Shown here: positions 34,811-38,492 of the stretch, in pieces
Numbering within the stretch: the stretch's first letter is position 1
Layout of the letters: each line of letters opens with the position of its first letter
Assembly (NCBI GenBank): GCA_041752735.1
Contig: JBGSVW010000017.1
Coordinates: 1-38,492, forward strand
Direction: 5' to 3'
Source: UBA1422 sp041752735
GTDB taxonomy: Bacteria; Bacillota; Clostridia; Peptostreptococcales; Anaerovoracaceae
DNA: 38,492 nucleotides
Notes under the pieces: model-generated
Databases searched by the model: none
What the model saw: only the letters and a program-made list of their open reading frames with translations
What the model was told of the DNA's origin: nothing
Made by a program: the position numbers and the translations under genes

Positions 34811-34957
34811 TCAAATATTCTTTACTGAACCTTGAGATATCGTTGCAACAGTAGCTGTAACAACCGGAAGCAAAAGAAGCGCCCCACCAAAACCTGCCGC
34901 ACCTGAAACCAGTGCGGCTAAAAAACTTCCTAAAATATTTAAGATGAAATAATCCAC
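34811..34957 (-). pseudogene. Truncated TauE/SafE-like membrane protein, N-terminal fragment
   Basis: A GTG start at 34957, eight bases after AGGAG, opens a 48-residue hydrophobic ORF that ends at 34811. ILGSFLAALVSGAAGFGGAL followed by LLLPVV resembles the first helix of TauE/SafE (sulfite/anion) permeases, which run to about 250 residues. The rest is missing. It lies beside the recombinase scar, so truncation by the same event is likely. A genuine small membrane peptide is the alternative. Confidence 0.55.
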
Positions 34958-35058
34958 ATGGTTAACTCCTGACGAGCGTGGTCCGTTTATGTTCGATGGA
35001 AATTCATTTAATAAGTTCTTCTATTGACCAATACCCTATCTGGTGCTGTGCAATACGT

Positions 35059-35943
35059 TTAGCTTTTAGTAATACCTGTATGAAATTTGAACAGGCTGGA
35101 TATCATGATCAGGCACATTCCAACAGTTGATGCATACCAACCAATCCCTAATGATCCGATAGTATTTTCAAATCTCACTAAGAATAAATTTGTTTGTGAA
35201 AGAATCTGGGGTAGCCAAACGAGGGATAGAAGCAAACTTGTAAAAACAAGGATACCCCCGATCCCTTTAAAAATTCGGGATTTTACCAAGCTAGCTATCA
35301 AAGCGATACCGGCTCCCAATAGCAAAAGGATATATACAACCATCACAAGCCGAACCTCAATATTCTCAACTGTAATTATACTATCAGATATTTTAGTTAA
35401 GCGAACAATATCCATTGGCAAAATCTCGAAACTAAAATGATCTGTATTTGTATAAATATTTGATTTGAATAATCCAAAAACGCTATTTGATAATGCTAAA
35501 ACAACAGATGCAAGTATCATTAGGCTACCAATAGCTCCAGTTATTTGATTTAACCCTAATTTCCCTGATATTATTTTTACAGAGCGACCACTCGATTTGC
35601 AAAACCAATACTCGTAACCCAGAAATAGAGATGTCAGAATTAGTAGTGTTCCTGGCAGATACCAAAGTCTCCCTACGGTAGTAAAGCAAATCGCAGCTGG
35701 TATGAATATCCCCAAGAAAGTTGCTAACTTACGATCATTCGTTGGGTTAATATGTCTGTCTGCTGAACGTACGGAAAAAAATGCAATAACACTCAGCAGA
35801 ATTGTTATTATTCCCAACATCACTGGATTTTCCTTATTTCCAATCCAAGAAAGTATTTTTGTTCCAATGCTTAGTTCAATGAGTCCTGCTAAGACTCCGA
35901 GAGCACTTCCTGATTTTCCTATTTTATATACTATTTTTTCCAT
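35059..35943 (-). CDS. Multi-pass membrane protein of unknown function
   Basis: A 294-residue protein with about eight hydrophobic helices and short loops. I do not recognise a family. A loop between helices carries SVRSADRHINPTNDRKLAT and there is a longer extracellular or periplasmic-side loop near the middle (NIYTNTDHFSFEILPMDIV). ATG 35943 is preferred: AGGTGG lies five bases upstream, and a GTG three codons earlier is less well placed. It is transcribed in the same direction as the acg-like gene upstream, with 125 bases between. Confidence 0.75.
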   Translation of the reverse strand: MEKIVYKIGKSGSALGVLAGLIELSIGTKILSWIGNKENPVMLGIITILLSVIAFFSVRSADRHINPTNDRKLATFLGIFIPAAICFTTVGRLWYLPGTLLILTSLFLGYEYWFCKSSGRSVKIISGKLGLNQITGAIGSLMILASVVLALSNSVFGLFKSNIYTNTDHFSFEILPMDIVRLTKISDSIITVENIEVRLVMVVYILLLLGAGIALIASLVKSRIFKGIGGILVFTSLLLSLVWLPQILSQTNLFLVRFENTIGSLGIGWYASTVGMCLIMISSLFKFHTGITKS

Positions 35944-36068
35944 TCGAACCACCTAAACCAATTGATATCATTACTTTATAAAATAAAATACGTGTTCCCA
36001 TTATGTTCAATTCCGGATTTAGTTGCAGCATGGGGAAGGCTATAGATTCCTCCCCCATGCACACAATG

Positions 36069-37187
36069 TTATTGAATGATGATTTCTTCTACTAAATGTC
36101 TTGGGTTACTATTCGCCGATTTACCTGTTTTTTCTTGCATGCCAATTATCCAAACTACTTCACCATCATTACCGTACTCTTGCTGGAACTGCATATTCAA
36201 ACTTTTCATTGCTTCAAAATTCTCCAGTGCTTGCATAGCAGGCCTAAGATCATAATCACTTACTTCAAATATTAACTTCTGGTAGATTTGCCCACTATAT
36301 AAATATTCTATATTGCTGGGATTGTCACTCTTTATCAGAATGTACTTGGTCTGTTTGTCCAGTCTATCCTTAAATTGGGTTATTCCGCTATCTCCAAAAG
36401 CTTCCCAATTGTTTGAGGAGGATTTCATTATTGGCTGTATAAAGGGTTTAAGTATCCCTGGCATTGTATTAAGCGATAGACCGTACCGATACTCATTCTT
36501 TTCCCATTCTGTCCAACGAAACACATCTAATAATTCTTTTGTTGCGGCCTCATCTCTCGATTCGATGATAGTCCCCTCGAGCAATACATTTTCCAACTTT
36601 TCTACATCAGAACTCGATTCTACAATTGTGTAATTGAACCCAGGATACTCTGCGATACATTCATCTAAAGTTTTTCTAAGATCAATATCTCCCTCCGAAT
36701 ATGCAGCATCATAAGTACTGCTGGATATTGCATCCACCGTATCCATATTCGCTTCCTCGTGCACTTTTATTGTCGCTATCAGCGGCATCTTTTCGTCAAA
36801 GTTTGGAACGCTATAAGTAATATCCACACCATAACCGTATTTCATTGCACCTTGCTTGTAGCTTTCAATAAATGTGCCTTGACTCATCAGCAGTTGTTTG
36901 TAGTCGCCATCTACGACATGCAATGCTTTGTCCATATCTGCGTATAACTCAATGGTGTCCTCACCTATTTGTTTAACAAGCCACGGCTGCGAATTATGGC
37001 TGCTCGCTGCTCGAATCCCATATGCAATCATCTTGGATTGGTCATTTTCCAATCCCCCGATATACTTATCAGACCATACTGAATCGTATTTTTTGGCAAG
37101 AAATGTTCCGTCTAAACTAACAAATACTAAAACAACAACCACTAACAAACTTCCGATAATCATCATAACCTTATTCCTCTTTTTCAT
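36069..37187 (-). CDS. Acg/nitroreductase-like protein with N-terminal membrane anchor
   Basis: A 372-residue protein. An N-terminal hydrophobic helix (VMMIIGSLLVVVVLVFVSL) should anchor or export it. The GIRAASSHNSQPWLVKQI segment and TIELYADMDKALHVVDGDY match the flavin-binding start of the Acg family (Rv2032-like nitroreductase relatives). The second half is divergent. ATG 37187 follows GGAGGGAAAGAG and overlaps the tetR end by 17 bases, so the two are coupled. A flavin-dependent redox role is inferred; the substrate is unknown. Confidence 0.8.
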   Translation of the reverse strand: MKKRNKVMMIIGSLLVVVVLVFVSLDGTFLAKKYDSVWSDKYIGGLENDQSKMIAYGIRAASSHNSQPWLVKQIGEDTIELYADMDKALHVVDGDYKQLLMSQGTFIESYKQGAMKYGYGVDITYSVPNFDEKMPLIATIKVHEEANMDTVDAISSSTYDAAYSEGDIDLRKTLDECIAEYPGFNYTIVESSSDVEKLENVLLEGTIIESRDEAATKELLDVFRWTEWEKNEYRYGLSLNTMPGILKPFIQPIMKSSSNNWEAFGDSGITQFKDRLDKQTKYILIKSDNPSNIEYLYSGQIYQKLIFEVSDYDLRPAMQALENFEAMKSLNMQFQQEYGNDGEVVWIIGMQEKTGKSANSNPRHLVEEIIIQ

Positions 37188-37851
37188 TCTCTTTCCCTCC
37201 ATTTTTATTCGATATAGTCATCATTAACATGTCCAGTCCTTCTAATAACAATTTTTGAGAATCTCTCTTATGATAATGCTCAATGTAGTTTCTTTTCTTA
37301 ATTAATGTGTTAAATAAGCCAAGAGTAAATGACCAAATAACTATAGCTGTATCTATTATGTCTATTTCACCCCGAATCACCCCTTCTTCGACGCCATCTG
37401 CCAGTGCAGATGCTAAATAGCCAAATATTTTTTCTCCAAGCGCATAACATTCTTCTCTTGACTCATCGGATATTCCACTTACAAAATCTTTTTCACCATT
37501 TTCATAACTCATAATTGCATAGAAGTAATTAGGGTATGCAATATTAAATTGATAGAGTGTATTACCAATTAGCTTTATTCTTTCGATGGCATTCTTGTTT
37601 TTTGCATCAATAAAAGCTAATTCTATCATTTCAATTAAAATTATGTACCCTCTCACCATGATTTCAAAATAGAGCTGTTCTTTGGAATTAAAGTATACAT
37701 ATACTGTTCTTTTGCTAAATTCAGCTTTTTTCGCCACATCATCCATGGTAATCACATCGTATCCTTTTGAAAAAAATAATTCTTCTGCAGCATCAATAAT
37801 ATCATTTCTACGAATTTGCTTTTCTTTCTCCTTGCGTTGACTTATTCCCAA
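37171..37851 (-). CDS. TetR/AcrR-family regulator
   Basis: A 226-residue repressor. The N-terminal helix-turn-helix is clear: RRNDIIDAAEELFFSKGYD, then MDDVAKKAEFSKRTVYVYF (about residues 14-55). The C-terminal ligand domain is helical. The start is a TTG at 37851, twelve bases after GGAGGAG; no nearby ATG is in frame. It precedes and overlaps the acg-like gene. A palindrome (37873-37894) between its promoter and start suggests autoregulation. Confidence 0.93.
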   Translation of the reverse strand: MGISQRKEKEKQIRRNDIIDAAEELFFSKGYDVITMDDVAKKAEFSKRTVYVYFNSKEQLYFEIMVRGYIILIEMIELAFIDAKNKNAIERIKLIGNTLYQFNIAYPNYFYAIMSYENGEKDFVSGISDESREECYALGEKIFGYLASALADGVEEGVIRGEIDIIDTAIVIWSFTLGLFNTLIKKRNYIEHYHKRDSQKLLLEGLDMLMMTISNKNGGKENEKEE

Positions 37852-37872
37852 ATGCTTCTCCTCCAGTTATAT

Positions 37873-37894
37873 TGAGTGCATAAATGTATACTCA
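37873..37894. promoter_or_regulatory. Candidate TetR operator
   Basis: An imperfect 22-bp palindrome with TGAGT and ACTCA arms and AT-rich centre, between the predicted transcription start and the tetR start. Confidence 0.5.
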
Positions 37895-37910
37895 TAGTTT
37901 ACTTGATTTC

Positions 37911-37938
37911 ATTATACTGCATTTAATGTACTTGTCAA
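37911..37938 (-). promoter_or_regulatory. Promoter of the tetR-acg operon
   Basis: On the minus strand a perfect TTGACA (37933-37938) and perfect TATAAT (37911-37916) are 16 bases apart. Confidence 0.85.
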
Positions 37939-37962
37939 GTCTTTTTTCTGTAATTTATTCAA

Positions 37963-38007
37963 AAAAATAAAAGACGGTTGAATTAGAACTTTCGTTCAAA
38001 ATCAACC
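37963..38007 (-). terminator. Terminator upstream of the tetR promoter
   Basis: A 14-bp stem with two mismatches (37976-37989 with 37994-38007) and GAAA loop is followed by TTTTATTTTTTTG on the minus strand. It ends transcription coming from the IS-end region or rlmD. Confidence 0.8.
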
Positions 38008-38077
38008 GCCAATAAAATCTGAAGTATGTCAAAATTAACAAAATTTACACCAACAAAGTGGTCCGGTTTTACACTCA

Positions 38078-38195
38078 CATCTAATTTGCTCTTTCAACCT
38101 GACCAAATCCAAAAAACATCTATATCGACCACTGCAAGCCCATGTTATCTAAATCGACTACTCACTTAGTACCGACATCTAAATCGCTCTGTCAC
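38078..38195. repeat. Four degenerate direct repeats, possible IS21-type insertion-sequence end
   Basis: Units beginning at 38078, 38118, 38146 and 38176 share the pattern (C/T)ATCTAAATCG(A/C)(C/T) and are 28 to 40 bases apart. They are preceded by GTGGTCCGGTTTTACACT at 38059-38076. Multiple short repeats inside a terminal sequence are typical of IS21-family ends. No istA or istB coding sequence is present, so this would be a solo end or remnant. No other gene lies in 37852-38311. Confidence 0.5.
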
Positions 38196-38280
38196 TTTCA
38201 AAACCATGCCTTTGGACTTGTTCCCACGCACAGATATTTTCATGATTTCATCACTTCGAATTATCACTCTCAAACCCCGG

Positions 38281-38302
38281 AAAGCCTTTATTTCAAGGCT
38301 TT
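38281..38302 (-). terminator. Weak hairpin after the rlmD end
   Basis: AAAGCCTT/AAGGCTTT stem (38281-38288 with 38295-38302). The U-run is short, so it is a weak terminator at best. Confidence 0.4.
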
Positions 38303-38311
38303 TCTACACTC

Positions 38312-38492
38312 TTACTTATCTACCCTTGTTATCAATACTACCGTCTCGACGTGCAACGTCCAAGGGAACATATCCACCGGAGTCGCCTCAACAAACTTAT
38401 ATCCCAAGGTTTCCAATATTTTAATGTCACGTGCCAAGGTAGCCGGGTCACATGAAACATAAACAATCCGTGAAGGTGCCACCTTTGCTACA
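38312..38492 (-). CDS. rlmD: 23S rRNA (uracil-5-)-methyltransferase RlmD/RumA family, C-terminal part
   Basis: The gene enters from the right edge and ends at 38312; 59 residues are visible. PSRIVYVSCDPATLARDIKI holds the catalytic Cys (VSCDP), and VDMFPWTLHVETVVLITR is the family's closing motif with the catalytic Glu. These enzymes form 5-methyluridine in 23S rRNA, or tRNA for close paralogues, using SAM. Which of RlmD, RlmCD or TrmA-like proteins this is cannot be told from the tail alone. Confidence 0.9.
   Translation of the reverse strand, partial: VAKVAPSRIVYVSCDPATLARDIKILETLGYKFVEATPVDMFPWTLHVETVVLITRVDK

Noticed and set aside
36028..36060. GCATGGGG...CCCCATGC inverted repeat after the acg-like gene
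   Set aside because: It may be a terminator, but there is no U-run on either strand and the loop is long; not listed as a feature.
38142..38462. 106-codon plus-strand ORF at the right end
   Set aside because: Overlaps the rlmD tail, which carries the catalytic motifs on the minus strand, and the repeat cluster.
1..38492. CRISPR arrays, tRNA and rRNA genes, prophage
   Set aside because: No regularly spaced repeats with unique spacers, no cloverleaf or rRNA-like sequence, and no phage structural genes were seen.

Overview
The window looks like chromosome from an anaerobic, low-to-mid GC Firmicute of the class Clostridia. Three things point there. It carries a NAD(H)-linked multi-subunit [FeFe]-hydrogenase, Na+-pump decarboxylase subunits, and families common in Clostridia (DUF3842, DUF2148, lysine-riboswitch dap operon). 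Ribosome binding sites are strong AGGAGG types and promoters are TTGACA/TATAAT-like. I cannot name a genus. No tRNA, rRNA or CRISPR array was seen.

Layout, left to right. 1-3039: a truncated CaCA-type cation exchanger (minus) diverges from an oadB-oadG-cax cluster (plus), which suggests a sodium/calcium circuit. 3081-5254: mutY, a methyltransferase and a DUF3842 gene form one minus-strand operon bracketed by terminators. 5269-7853: an ECF cobalt/nickel importer (cbiM with a PDGLE tail, cbiQ, cbiO) behind a leader that ends in a terminator next to the start. 8009-9022: msrA-msrB fusion. 9076-14808: oppBCDFA peptide importer. Its oppB and oppD each appear to lack one base near the start. 14914-18125: lysA, dapB and dapA behind a lysine riboswitch with promoter and terminator. 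18204-19754: membrane PAS-GGDEF diguanylate cyclase. 19917-24070: hydC-hydB-hydA (NuoE-like, NuoF-like, [FeFe]-hydrogenase) with a possible Rex operator upstream. 24088-25041: a zinc-ribbon protein and a B3/B4-domain protein.

25205-30365 holds the most striking unit. A DUF2148 protein, a double-CDGSH iron-sulfur protein, an ammonium-transporter/histidine-kinase fusion, a NarL-type response regulator and a separate ammonium transporter all lie on the minus strand. The fusion keeps the twin-histidine pore residues but has Leu where transporters have the second gating Phe, as expected of an ammonium sensor. The pair would form a dedicated ammonium-sensing two-component system next to its probable target.

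30462-38492 is more accessory. It contains a TadG-like secreted or surface protein with an SH3-like insertion, a YfhO-like membrane protein whose upstream open frame is a decayed type I restriction specificity gene (hsdS), an abutting serine-recombinase tail, a truncated TauE/SafE-like fragment, an unknown membrane protein, and a tetR/acg-like operon. It ends with an IS-end-like repeat cluster and the 3' end of an rlmD-type 23S rRNA methyltransferase gene. The scars at 34070-34960 and 38078-38195 mark this end as a place of past insertion and loss.
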